Of a stretch of 64,000 nt of DNA, positions 28,673-37,282 are shown one piece after another. The translations under genes and the position numbers were made by a program. Where the stretch lies: the NCBI GenBank assembly GCA_011523365.1, contig WTGY01000146.1, forward strand, positions 1-64,000. The letters run 5' to 3'. Below the pieces are notes generated by a model. It saw nothing but the letters and a program-made list of their open reading frames with translations. It was not told the origin of the DNA and searched no databases. The DNA comes from Caldilineaceae bacterium. Lineage in GTDB: Bacteria > Chloroflexota > Anaerolineae > Caldilineales > Caldilineaceae. Every line of letters starts with the position of its first letter. The first letter of the stretch is position 1.

Positions 28673-29280
28673 TGGGGCGCCGCTGTATTGTGTTGAATTA
28701 GTGACCGCAGCCAGCGTGAGGCTTCCTGCGGCCTGTTGAACCGGTACACGTTCATGTGTTTGAACTCTTCGCCGTCCAGAATGGAAAGATACTTCCTACG
28801 GTGGCGGCGATGGCTCGTAAACGCATACCATACGATACTGTTTCGGCCAAAAATATTGTGGAGAGATTCGCGATTGCCGTTCCACAACTCCTGTTGTGTA
28901 GAAAGCCGCCGAGCCGTCCGCCAGATTACCCGGCACATCACCGGGATCAAGCCGTAGTCCAACCAGACAAGATCCGTGGCACGGCTCCAGACGATGTCAC
29001 GGCTCTGGCTATAGTTGCCGTCAACGACCCAGCCCTCTTCTGCCGTCGCAGCCTGCACCCGCCCGCGGAAAACCGGCCTTGAGGCCGGCTGCCACTTCTC
29101 TTCCCAGTAAAGCGCGTCAAGCTCTACGTGAGGCAGAGATAGATTCCGCGCTAACTGCTGCGCCAGCGTCGTCTTGCCGGAGCCGCTGACGCCGATTACG
29201 ACCAGACGACGAGGCTGCGAAGAAGAGTGAGGGGAGCGAGAACTACCTTCAGTTCCCGCTCCAAGGCTTTCAGTCCTCAC
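28669..29280 (-). CDS. P-loop kinase of the adenylate-kinase/FlaR (DNA topology modulation) type
   Basis: Up to 203 residues; the first 25 are low-complexity and the real start may be later, as the GTG at 29280 has a poorly spaced ribosome site. Walker A is VIGVSGSGKTTLAQQLARNL. It is followed by LPHVELDALYWEEKWQPA and GNYSQSRDIVWSRATDLVWLDY, both typical of the FlaR-like small nucleoside-kinase group. Its stop overlaps the MoxR start by four bases, and it follows coxM by 23 bp. A kinase at this place is not part of the standard cox set, and its substrate is unknown. Confidence 0.75.
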   Translation of the reverse strand: MRTESLGAGTEGSSRSPHSSSQPRRLVVIGVSGSGKTTLAQQLARNLSLPHVELDALYWEEKWQPASRPVFRGRVQAATAEEGWVVDGNYSQSRDIVWSRATDLVWLDYGLIPVMCRVIWRTARRLSTQQELWNGNRESLHNIFGRNSIVWYAFTSHRRHRRKYLSILDGEEFKHMNVYRFNRPQEASRWLRSLIQHNTAAPQ

Positions 29281-29303
29281 TCCCCGTTTCTCACCACTCG
29301 TCC

Positions 29304-30161
29304 TTAAGCTCTGTCTCTGGCCGTGAGCAATGCTTGAATGCCTACTGACTTGGCCAATTCCTGGCGGTAACCGGCCGAGGCGAACATATCACCTGTAGCA
29401 TCGGGAATCGACAGACCGCTGACAGCGCTCACAATTGCATCGTCGCTGAGATCCGAACCGACCAGACTTGACGCGACTCCGCTCGCCGAAACTGCAGTGG
29501 ACGAAACGCCGTTGAAACAGAGGCTGGCACCCGTGCAACTGCCCCCGTCCCCTCGCGAAACTAAGGCCGCCGCGCCGCACAGCGCATAGCCCGACGCAGG
29601 ATGCTCGAATTTCACATATGCCGAACCGGTTCCCGCTGCCGTAGCAGGTATCTCGACCTCGGTGAGGATCTCATCCGGTTGCAATGCGGTCATCATCAGA
29701 TCGACAAAGAAATCGGACGCACTGACCGAACGGCTGCCGCCGGCTCCCGTCAAATGCAAGGTCGCGCCCAGCGCCAGCGCCGCAGCCGGAAGGTCCGAAG
29801 CCGGGTCGGCATGAGAGAGGTTTCCGCCAATCGTCCCGCGGTACCGTACCTGGCGGTCGCCGATCTGCCCCGCCGCTTCCGCCAGCAACGGTGCCGCCGC
29901 CTGCACGTCAGCCGAATTGGCAATCTCGTTGTAGGTGACACATGCGCCGATGCGCAGACTGCCGTTGGACCGGCTAATGCCCTGCAACGCGTTGATGCGC
30001 CCGATATCGACCAGCGCTGTTGGCGCAGCCAGTCTGAGCTTCATCACAGGAATCAAACTGTGACCGCCCGCGAGGACTTTAGCGTCCGGATTGTCGGAAA
30101 GGATCTGAACCGCCTCCTGAACGGATGACGGGCGATGGTAATCGAATTTAGATGGGTACAT
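29304..30161 (-). CDS. CO dehydrogenase/xanthine dehydrogenase-type FAD-binding subunit (CoxM-like)
   Basis: About 285 residues from the ATG at 30161, which follows a GGGAG ribosome site; an open extension of nine codons upstream is less likely. The sequence starts MYPSKFDYHRPSSVQEAVQIL. The FAD contacts are seen as LAGGHSLIPVMKLRLA (AGGHSL motif) and TIGGNLSHADPASDLPAA (TIGGN motif), both standard for CoxM. It transfers electrons from the 2Fe-2S subunit to an acceptor through FAD. The gene follows coxL by 86 bp. Confidence 0.92.
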   Translation of the reverse strand: MYPSKFDYHRPSSVQEAVQILSDNPDAKVLAGGHSLIPVMKLRLAAPTALVDIGRINALQGISRSNGSLRIGACVTYNEIANSADVQAAAPLLAEAAGQIGDRQVRYRGTIGGNLSHADPASDLPAAALALGATLHLTGAGGSRSVSASDFFVDLMMTALQPDEILTEVEIPATAAGTGSAYVKFEHPASGYALCGAAALVSRGDGGSCTGASLCFNGVSSTAVSASGVASSLVGSDLSDDAIVSAVSGLSIPDATGDMFASAGYRQELAKSVGIQALLTARDRA

Positions 30162-30247
30162 TCGTTTTACTCCCGTTGTGCGCTTCAAGTTCTTCGTTCT
30201 CAGCCAATAACTGCGTTACGCAGCTACAGACGACGAAGAAACAGAAG

Positions 30248-32605
30248 CTAGTTCATTGCGTTCCAGACCTTCTCCGATGTCACCGGCATGTCGATGTGGT
30301 TCACGCCGAAGGGCGACAGCGCATCGACCACCGCGTTCACTACCGCTGCCGGCGACGCGATTGTGCCCGCCTCTCCAACACCCTTGACGCCAAGCGGGTT
30401 ATGCGGGCAAGGGGTAACCGTACGGTCGGTTTCGAAAGAGGGCAGGAAGTGGGCCTTGGGTACCGCATAGTCGAGCATCGTACCGCTCAAGAGGTTGGCG
30501 CCTTCGTCGTATACGGCCGTCTCATAGAGTGACTGCCCCACGCCCTGCGCAATGCCTCCGTGTACCTGTCCATCCACAATCATCGGATTAATGACGTTGC
30601 CCACGTCGTCAACTGCCAGATAGCGCTGCAGATCAACCTGACCCGTGTTGGCGCAAACCTCGACGACCGCGATGTGCGTGCCGAACGGGAACACGAAGTT
30701 CTCAGGATCGTAGAAGCTGGTCGCCTCCAGCGCCGGCTCGATACCCTTCGGCAGGTTGTGTGCGAGGTACGCCTGCAACGCTACGTCGGGCAGCGACTGC
30801 GCCTGGTCCGGGGAGCCCTTGACGAAGAAGTTCCCATCTTCAAACTCCAGGTCCTCCTCGGCTGCCTCCAGCAGGTGGGCAGCAATCGTCCGCGCCTTGT
30901 CAACGACCTTCTCGGCCGCAGAAGCTATAGCGCTGCCACCAGTCGCCGCGCTGCGGCTGCCGTACGTGCCCCAACCGTGAGGCATGACGCCGGAGTCGCC
31001 CTCGATGACGTCAATATCTTCGTAGGGTACACCCAATGCGCTGGCAACAATCTGCGCAAAGGTGGTCTCATGACCCTGACCGTGGCCCGAGCATCCGCTG
31101 TACACAGTGACTTTGCCGGTGGCGTGCACGCGCACGACCGCGCTCTCCCACTGGCCTGCCTGGGCGCCCAGCGATCCGACAACAGCCGACGGCGCAAGGC
31201 CGCAAGCCTCAATGTAGGTTGAAAGGCCGATGCCCACATATCTGCCCTGTTCTCTCAGAGCAGCCTGCTCCTTGCGGAAGTCGTCGTATCCAATCGCCTC
31301 CAGCGCCTTGTCCAGCGCGCCTTCATAGTTGCCGCTGTCATAAGCAAGCGCAACCTGCGTCTGGAACGGGAAGTTGTCCGGGGCAACAAAATTGCGCCGG
31401 CGAATCTCGGCTGGATCGAGGCCAGTGACACGCGCCGCTTCGTCCACCAGTCGCTCTACAACGAAAGTAGCTTCCGGCCGGCCCGCGCCGCGGTATGCGT
31501 CGACGGGGACAGTATGCGTGAACACACCGTAAACGTGGCAGTGAATTGCCGGCAGATCATATTCGCCCGACATCAGGGTGCCGTAGAGATAAGTTGGTAC
31601 CGCCGGCGCAAAAGTGGACAGATAGGCGCCCATCGCCGCGTAGGTGTCGACCCGCAGGCCGGTGAACTTTCCGTTCGCGTCAATTGCCATCTCGGCGTGC
31701 GTCACGTGGTCGCGGCCGTGTGCATCGGTCAGATAGGTTTCCGTGCGCGTCGCCGTCCACTTGACCGGCCGCCCCAACTGCATTGACGCCCATGCCGCGA
31801 TCGCCTCATCTGCGTAGTGATGAATCTTGCTGCCGAAACCACCCCCAACCTCCGGCGCAATTACCCGGATTTTGTGCTCCGGCAAGCCCAGCGAGGCCAG
31901 ACTCAGCAGCAACCGGTGGATATGAGGATTCTGGGTCGTCATGTAGAGGGTCAACTCGCCCGTGATGCTGTTGTAGTCTGCCAGCGCGGCGCGCGGCTCC
32001 ATCGCATTCGGTATCAGGCGGTTGTTGACGATGTCCAGGCTGGCGACGTGCGCAGCATTGGCAAATGCGGCGTCGGTACTCTCCTTGTCGCCAATCTCCC
32101 AGTCAAAGGCAATATTGTTCTCCGCCTCGTCATGTACGAGCGGCGCCCCGTCTTCCGTCGCTTTCTTCGGATCGGCAACACCGTCGCGCGGATCGTAGTC
32201 CACGTAAATCAGCTCGAGCGCGTCATGCGCCGTGTACTGGTCCTCGGCGACCACGATTGCCACGCCGTCACCGACATAACGCGTTGTATCCTTAGCCAGC
32301 ATAAAATGTTCGGGGATTACCATGTCCGGAAGCAGCCAGCCGACAGGGATGCCGCCCGGAACACCGCTATCTGCAATATCCGAGGCCGTGTAGACGGCAA
32401 TTACACCGTCCAATGCCTCGGCTGCGCTGGCGTCGATGCTGTTTATCTTTGCGTGGGCATAGTCGCTGCGCAAAATCGTGCAGTGGGCCGTGTTTGGCAG
32501 CTGCAGATCGTCCGTGTACTTTGCCCGTCCGGTAATCAGCTCAGGGTCCTCTCGTCGGCGGATGGATGAACCGAATACACCCGCACCGTTGCTTTCACCT
32601 GCCAT
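30248..32605 (-). CDS. Molybdopterin-binding large subunit, CO dehydrogenase form II-like (CoxL family)
   Basis: 785 residues. The cofactor motif is PEVGGGFGSK near 251-260 and the active-site loop is AYRGAGR at 370-376. The AYRGAGR sequence is that of form II or other non-CODH members; true form I CO dehydrogenases have AYxCSFR with the copper-binding cysteine, absent here. The catalytic glutamate is E745 in KGVGEAG. The enzyme is therefore a molybdenum hydroxylase whose substrate may be an aldehyde, a heterocycle or another small molecule rather than CO. The order coxG-S-L-M differs from the form I order M-S-L. It is read 15 bp after coxS. Confidence 0.92.
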   Translation of the reverse strand: MAGESNGAGVFGSSIRRREDPELITGRAKYTDDLQLPNTAHCTILRSDYAHAKINSIDASAAEALDGVIAVYTASDIADSGVPGGIPVGWLLPDMVIPEHFMLAKDTTRYVGDGVAIVVAEDQYTAHDALELIYVDYDPRDGVADPKKATEDGAPLVHDEAENNIAFDWEIGDKESTDAAFANAAHVASLDIVNNRLIPNAMEPRAALADYNSITGELTLYMTTQNPHIHRLLLSLASLGLPEHKIRVIAPEVGGGFGSKIHHYADEAIAAWASMQLGRPVKWTATRTETYLTDAHGRDHVTHAEMAIDANGKFTGLRVDTYAAMGAYLSTFAPAVPTYLYGTLMSGEYDLPAIHCHVYGVFTHTVPVDAYRGAGRPEATFVVERLVDEAARVTGLDPAEIRRRNFVAPDNFPFQTQVALAYDSGNYEGALDKALEAIGYDDFRKEQAALREQGRYVGIGLSTYIEACGLAPSAVVGSLGAQAGQWESAVVRVHATGKVTVYSGCSGHGQGHETTFAQIVASALGVPYEDIDVIEGDSGVMPHGWGTYGSRSAATGGSAIASAAEKVVDKARTIAAHLLEAAEEDLEFEDGNFFVKGSPDQAQSLPDVALQAYLAHNLPKGIEPALEATSFYDPENFVFPFGTHIAVVEVCANTGQVDLQRYLAVDDVGNVINPMIVDGQVHGGIAQGVGQSLYETAVYDEGANLLSGTMLDYAVPKAHFLPSFETDRTVTPCPHNPLGVKGVGEAGTIASPAAVVNAVVDALSPFGVNHIDMPVTSEKVWNAMN

Positions 32606-32620
32606 ATTCCAGTTCCTCCT

Positions 32621-33088
32621 TTAGCCGTTCATCGTCTCGGCGGCATCCTGCACCGCACGCACGATATTATGATAACCGGTACAGCGGCACAGATTCCCCT
32701 CCAGCCCGTGGCGAATCTCATCTTCGCTCGGCTGCGGGTTCGTGCTCAGCAGGTCGACACAAGAAATAATCATGCCCGGTGTGCAGAAACCGCATTGCAG
32801 CCCGTGGTTGTCCCAGAAGGCCTGCTGCACTGGATGATATTCCCCGTTGGCCAAACCCTCGATCGTGGTGATCTCGCTGCCGTCTGCCTGGACCGCCAGT
32901 ACGGTGCACGACTTGACCGCCTGCCCATCAAGCAGGATGGTGCAAGAGCCGCATTGGCTCGTGTCGCAGCCGATCTTCGTGCCGGTCAGGCCCAGTTCCT
33001 CGCGCAGGAGATGCGCAAGAAGCAGCCTTGGCTCAACCTCCTTGCTGACGCTTGCGCCATTGACCTCCAGTTCGATGGATATACCCAT
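32621..33088 (-). CDS. 2Fe-2S subunit of CO dehydrogenase/xanthine dehydrogenase-type enzyme (CoxS-like)
   Basis: 155 residues with two 2Fe-2S clusters. The plant-ferredoxin-type cluster is at C41, C46, C49 and C61 ([10 protein letters not shown] and KSC). The second, in a helical domain, is at C99, C102, C134 and C136 (QCGFCTPG and LCRCTGY). This is the complete ligand set. It passes electrons from the Mo-cofactor of CoxL to the FAD of CoxM. It lies directly upstream of coxL and 39 bp after coxG. Confidence 0.95.
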   Translation of the reverse strand: MGISIELEVNGASVSKEVEPRLLLAHLLREELGLTGTKIGCDTSQCGSCTILLDGQAVKSCTVLAVQADGSEITTIEGLANGEYHPVQQAFWDNHGLQCGFCTPGMIISCVDLLSTNPQPSEDEIRHGLEGNLCRCTGYHNIVRAVQDAAETMNG

Positions 33089-33127
33089 AGAGCTTCCTCC
33101 TCTTTTAGAGCTCTGAAGAAATCCGAT

Positions 33128-33868
33128 CTATTTTGCTTTGCCGAATAGTTGCCGCCACATCCATACTAAGGCAGCGAAACCGGCCAGGATGTAGAGAACC
33201 TTGCGCGCGTTGCCATTGTGCTGAATCTCCTTGGCAAGGTCTGCGGCTACGTCTCTGGCCACGTTGATACCCACTTCCATTGTCGAGGGCGTTGCCACTT
33301 CTGGTTGTACAGCTGCACCGGCGGAACTTGCCGGGGGTGCCGGGCCGGGCGCGTCGGCGGTGGCACTCGACTCCGAGGCCGCCTCCGTGCCGTTTGAAGG
33401 TACTGTCGTTTCGGGCTCCGCAGGCTGAAGTCGTGCTGCGATGATACTCTCGAGCGACTGCAGTCCCTGGCGGGTCAGCGAACGCGCCGTGCTGTCGACC
33501 AGTCGCTGACCTACACTGGCTATGCGCCCGCTCAACTGTGCGTCGCCGTCATAGTGAAGCGTTGTCGGGCCGTCGCCTTCGAGACGCAATGTGCCCATGC
33601 CTTTGACATAACCGGGCCGTCCCTGGCCCGCGATCTCCATCCGGTACCCATTGGGTGGATCTATCTCATCCAACTTGACCTTGCCGTTGAAACTGCCCTG
33701 CACCGGACCCACGCGAATGCTGATCTCGCCGCTGAATTCATTGTCCGCGGTCTTGTCCAACCGTTTGCAGCCAGGCAGGATCCGCGAAAGCACATCGGGA
33801 TCCAGCAACGCTTCCCACACTTCGCCTTTTGGAGCGTCAAAACTGTGTGTGCCCGCCAATTTGACCAT
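33128..33868 (-). CDS. CoxG-like SRPBCC protein with C-terminal membrane anchor
   Basis: 246 residues. The first 145 form a CoxG/SRPBCC domain starting MVKLAGTHSFDAPKGEVWEALLDPDVLSRILPGCKRL. A Pro/Ala/Ser-rich linker of about 50 residues follows, then a single membrane helix near the end (KVLYILAGFAALVWMWRQLF). In Oligotropha, CoxG helps attach CO dehydrogenase to the membrane, and the tail fits that job. It is the first gene of the minus-strand operon that runs through coxS-L-M to glcD. I found no clear promoter upstream of it. Confidence 0.88.
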   Translation of the reverse strand: MVKLAGTHSFDAPKGEVWEALLDPDVLSRILPGCKRLDKTADNEFSGEISIRVGPVQGSFNGKVKLDEIDPPNGYRMEIAGQGRPGYVKGMGTLRLEGDGPTTLHYDGDAQLSGRIASVGQRLVDSTARSLTRQGLQSLESIIAARLQPAEPETTVPSNGTEAASESSATADAPGPAPPASSAGAAVQPEVATPSTMEVGINVARDVAADLAKEIQHNGNARKVLYILAGFAALVWMWRQLFGKAK

Positions 33869-34556
33869 GTTAGTCAGTGCTCTTTCTTGCTATTGATTTC
33901 ACGTAAGTGAACAAGCGCATTGTTAGAGGGTCTGAAATGCGAGTGGAATGAGAAACACGTCCGTCAAACTGTGGCAAAAGTCGGCGCTGAACCGATGCCG
34001 ATGGGTCCGCGAGTCGCGTCCCCACGCGGCATTGAGGACTAGGAGATTCCGTACAGGAAATGATGCGCGAAATTATAGCCTACCGTCTGCATAAGGGCAA
34101 ACAATGCCAATCCAACGGGTGCATCCCAAAGTGGGGCGAACTTTCACATTTCGTGGTTGAGGTCTGAGCCATGTCCAGCACACAGATCCAGTCTAAAGCT
34201 AGGGAAGTGGCTGCTTTCTCCTGAATTTTCGGGCGGTCGGGCCTATTCGGCCCTCCCTTGTGCGGGGGCTCCGCCCCCGCAACGCCCCCTCTCCTACAAC
34301 ATGCCTAGCCGACCTGGTGTCGACACTGGTGACATGTGCCCAATCGAAGGGATTTCGCCAAACCACGTCGCGCCAGTCCCATCAAGTCCCCCTAGGTGCC
34401 GGCCCTGTGCCTGCCTTCGCATCCCCTCCAACTGACGGAACCCATGATAATGTCCGGCCTGGCGCCTACCCTGAGTCTTTCCAATAGCCGCCAGACTATT
34501 CCCACCCCAAATTTGGGCTACACACCAATCCAACAGGTGCGCCGGATTTGGTAGTT
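33869..34556. other. Intergenic region containing repeat copy B
   Basis: No gene recognised. Bases 34122-34142 (GCATCCCAAAGTGGGGCGAAC) resemble 47244-47264, so the repeat family may extend upstream of its hairpin core here. The hairpin core and a conserved tail are at 34231-34436. ORFs in this interval on either strand follow the repeat and are probably not translated. Confidence 0.5.
34231..34436 (+). repeat. Dispersed hairpin repeat, copy B (core plus long tail)
   Basis: The core 34231-34289 contains two hairpins: GGGCC-TATTC-GGCCC and the perfect GCGGGGGC-TCC-GCCCCCGC. The tail to about 34436 matches the copy at 47373-47574 at most positions (for example ACAACATGCCT, GTGTCGACA, CGCCAGTCCCATCA and GTGCCGGCC). 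It ends shortly before the 3' end of the RDD-protein gene. Confidence 0.8.
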
Positions 34557-35108
34557 CTACGCCTCCCGCGTGCTGACCACCACGGTTCCCGCTACCCGGT
34601 CGTGGATGCTCTGTCCCCTCGGAGACAGCGCCGCAGTCACCATGTAAGCTAAAATCAGAATTCCTACAACTGTGTACTGTAGTGGAAGTTGATTCGGGAT
34701 TCCTTCGGGCGAGTTGGCCCAAACCATAAAGAAGTGATTCACTTCAAATGGGATCAGCATGAACACCGTGCGTACCAGCGCCCGCCTGAAGCCAACCGGA
34801 CCCCCCGGTAAGGGCTCCAAACGCAACCCCAGCCAGCGCATCATAAGCGTCGCCCGCGCCGACGATCCCAGCGTTCCAGTGTAATAGAGGATAAGTGGAA
34901 TGTCCACCGTTCCGAGCAACCACAAGTGATAGACGCCTTTAGACTGACCGGCCCCGCTCAGCATACTTTGCACCAGCGGATTCAGTCTCAGCACGATTAG
35001 CAAGCCCTGCAGTACCAGTAAGCCGGCAAATAGTAGAAAGACCTCTGCGCCGTAGCTGAATACTCTTCTCGAAATTGACGCGTATCGGCGCTTGGTGTCG
35101 GTCGCCAT
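34557..35108 (-). CDS. RDD family membrane protein
   Basis: About 183 residues from the ATG at 35108, which has an AAGGAGT ribosome site six bases upstream; the frame continues 35 codons further but that part is unlikely. The N-terminus RRVFSYGAEVFLLFAGLLVL is the RDD-type first helix. Three or four membrane spans follow, and the C-terminus GQSIHDRVAGTVVVSTREA is the conserved end of RDD proteins. Function in this family is mostly unknown; some members act as sodium/proton antiporters. The gene stands alone between cox genes and the second enolase-superfamily gene. Confidence 0.82.
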   Translation of the reverse strand: MATDTKRRYASISRRVFSYGAEVFLLFAGLLVLQGLLIVLRLNPLVQSMLSGAGQSKGVYHLWLLGTVDIPLILYYTGTLGSSARATLMMRWLGLRLEPLPGGPVGFRRALVRTVFMLIPFEVNHFFMVWANSPEGIPNQLPLQYTVVGILILAYMVTAALSPRGQSIHDRVAGTVVVSTREA

Positions 35109-35251
35109 GGGGGCACTCCTTGTCTGCAAATGCAGAAACCCGTATAGTCTTGGGCAAAGGCCCACCTGAAGGTGAGGCCGCCATAATATGACGGAATCTT
35201 TTTTCATCGGCAAATCGGTGCGGCTGTGTCAAACAACCAATGGAGACAACA

Positions 35252-36409
35252 ATGCGCATTTCCTCGATAAAAGCCTTCGCCATCAAAATACCCCCTTCCA
35301 ATGACAGTTCTACGGCGGCCAGCGACCAGGTCGAGGCCTATGGCGACTATACGATCGCTGCCGACGCCTGGACTTCGATCTACTCTCGCAACCATGAGAC
35401 CTGCCTGGTGCGACTGGAGACTGATGACGGTCTTGTTGGCTGGGGGGAGGGGCAAGCGCCGGTCGCGCCTCGGGCCACCGCTGCCATCGTGGAGGAACTG
35501 TGCGCACCCCTTTTGCTTGACAGGGATCCCTTTGACGTGGAATTTCTCTGGTATCGTCTCTACAGCGCCATGCGCGAACGGGGCCACATCACCGGATTCT
35601 ACGTTGATGCTTTGGCGGCCGTCGATCTGGCCCTCTACGACCTCCTGGGAAAAGCACTGCAAAAACCGGCCTACAAGCTTCTAGGCGGGAGTTTTCGTCG
35701 CGACGTGCAGGTCTACGCCGGCATGGGCGGCACAGAGCCGGACGCAGCCGTAGCCAGCGCCAACACACTGCTCGCCGCCGGCTACCGCGCCCTCAAGCTG
35801 CACTTGCGCATGCCCAATCCGCAGATTCTTGCAGTCGTAGGAGCCGTGCGTCAAGCGGTTGGGCCTGAAGTCGAGTTGCTGGTAGATGTGCATGGCACCC
35901 GCGAAGTGTCGGGTGCAATTGAACTGGGGAAGGGGTTGGAGGCGCTGGGCGTGCGCTGGCTCGAAGCGCCCTGCCAGCCCGAGGACATCCGCGGTCAGGC
36001 CGAAATCGCTCGTGCCCTCTCAATGCAGGTGGCCACCGGCGAATGGCTGCGCACCGTCTGGGAATGGCGCGACTGGATCGCGCTGCGCGGCTTCGACGTC
36101 GCCATGCCCGACGTCGCCCGCACCGGCCTCTCCGAGGGCAAGCGCATCTCCGCACTCTGCGACAGCTTCAACCTGCCCATCGCCCCTCATGTTGGCGGTG
36201 GCGGCATCCTGTCCGTGGCCGCCACGATTCACTATTCCCTCGCAATTCCCAACTTCCAGATCATGGAGCACGGCCACGAGTCTCTCGCCTGGAAAGGCAC
36301 CATCGCCAGCTCATACCCGGTCCCGCAGGACGGCCGCTTCGCCGCGCCCCAGGAACCGGGTCTGGGCGTCGAGATTGACGAGGCAGCGGTGGCCAGTTAC
36401 TCAAGCTAA
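35252..36409 (+). CDS. Mandelate racemase/muconate lactonizing enzyme family protein
   Basis: 385 residues from the ATG at 35252, preceded by GGAG at a suitable distance; an ATG twelve bases earlier overlaps that site. Active-site elements of the enolase superfamily are present: K-x-H in ALKLHLRMP, metal ligands in LLVDVHG, RWLEAPCQPED and ATGEW, and the histidine in IAPHVGGGG. This places it in the mandelate racemase-like group, probably a sugar-acid dehydratase or related lyase. It differs clearly from the family member at 2.5 kb, which has KFR and PHSWHNG. It starts a plus-strand set of enzymes with a sugar-acid flavour, although higBA and a DinB gene lie between. Confidence 0.85.
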   Translation: MRISSIKAFAIKIPPSNDSSTAASDQVEAYGDYTIAADAWTSIYSRNHETCLVRLETDDGLVGWGEGQAPVAPRATAAIVEELCAPLLLDRDPFDVEFLWYRLYSAMRERGHITGFYVDALAAVDLALYDLLGKALQKPAYKLLGGSFRRDVQVYAGMGGTEPDAAVASANTLLAAGYRALKLHLRMPNPQILAVVGAVRQAVGPEVELLVDVHGTREVSGAIELGKGLEALGVRWLEAPCQPEDIRGQAEIARALSMQVATGEWLRTVWEWRDWIALRGFDVAMPDVARTGLSEGKRISALCDSFNLPIAPHVGGGGILSVAATIHYSLAIPNFQIMEHGHESLAWKGTIASSYPVPQDGRFAAPQEPGLGVEIDEAAVASYSS

Positions 36410-36455
36410 GATTCGAATCTCGTCTTAATTCGGACTGGCGGTACCCTTGACTCTC

Positions 36456-36791
36456 TCAAGCGATCGAAGTCGCGCTTGGGCCTGCCGCCCCTGTCGTCTC
36501 TCTCGGCCTCACGCTTTCGACGATCTCACTACCTGATTCGATCTCTGCCACTCGAAGTTCAAAGGTCTTTTGCAGGTTCAACCAGAGTTGGGGCGTGGTG
36601 CCAAAATATCTGGAAAGTCGAAGCGCCGTGTCGGCCGAGATTCCACAATTTCTGTGCAGAATTGCAGTGACACGGTCTCCAGAGACAGCCAGTGCGCTTG
36701 CCAGCGCCTCAGCCGAAATGCCAAGCTCTTCCAACTCTTCCTCTAGAATCTCGCCGGGATGTATTGGTCGCATACCGTTCGTTACACTCAT
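36456..36791 (-). CDS. higA: HigA family antitoxin, XRE-type helix-turn-helix
   Basis: 111 residues from the ATG at 36791, which has an AAGGAG ribosome site; the open frame extends further upstream but overlaps the toxin gene. The sequence begins MSVTNGMRPIHPGEILEEELEELGISAEALASALAVSGDRV, the usual HigA/VapI opening with the PGEIL motif, followed by the helix-turn-helix and FGTTPQLWLNLQKTFELRVA. It should bind and neutralise HigB and repress the operon. The toxin gene comes first, with an 11-bp gap, which is the typical higBA order. Confidence 0.92.
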   Translation of the reverse strand: MSVTNGMRPIHPGEILEEELEELGISAEALASALAVSGDRVTAILHRNCGISADTALRLSRYFGTTPQLWLNLQKTFELRVAEIESGSEIVESVRPRETTGAAGPSATSIA

Positions 36792-36802
36792 TTTCGTGCT
36801 CC

Positions 36803-37084
36803 TTAACGATGGTAGTCCACGATCTCTACGTCGTAAGGTCCGTGTTCTCCCCAGCGGAAGCAGATTCGCCACTGACGACTGATCCTTATGCTAAACTCGC
36901 CAGCCCGATCGCCTGTTAGCGCCTCCAGTCGGTTACTGGGAAGACCAGCCAAGTCTCCAAGTGACTCCGCACTGTCGAGCACTGTCAACCGACGAACAGC
37001 CTGGTCAGCGAAGCCCTCGAATTCCCGGACACGTTGACCACCGAAGAACCTTTCAGTCTTCCGTTCCCTGAAACTTTGAATCAT
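36803..37084 (-). CDS. higB: HigB family toxin (RelE/ParE superfamily mRNA interferase)
   Basis: 93 residues, the standard HigB length. It starts MIQSFRERKTERFFGG and ends with RISRQWRICFRWGEHGPYDVEIVDYHR, matching the C-terminal strand pair and the catalytic His-Arg end of HigB-1 toxins. HigB cleaves ribosome-bound mRNA when antitoxin is lost. The start codon follows GAGG eight bases upstream, and a TATAAT sequence overlaps the start region, which could belong to a promoter with a very short leader. Together with higA it forms a complete module of probable horizontal origin. Confidence 0.92.
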   Translation of the reverse strand: MIQSFRERKTERFFGGQRVREFEGFADQAVRRLTVLDSAESLGDLAGLPSNRLEALTGDRAGEFSIRISRQWRICFRWGEHGPYDVEIVDYHR

Positions 37085-37282
37085 TATAACGCCTCAAGAC
37101 AATCGAACATATCCCCTGAACTCTGTGGCGAATGCATTGAATCTAAGACCACCAACCAACAAGAATCCAGTTCTCCCAAACGATTTTCTTGTTCAGAAGT
37201 TTTTGACGAATTGAACTACCAATCCCAATACTTTGCGATCTGGAATCTGCTTGTTCTGAACGGAGATGAACCATTCCAGTCC

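Noticed and set aside
30248-32605. True (form I) CO dehydrogenase
   Set aside because: The active-site loop is AYRGAGR, not AYxCSFR.
34294-34722. Minus-strand ORF of 142 codons across repeat copy B
   Set aside because: It spans the repeat and the RDD gene 3' end in another frame, with no recognisable domain.
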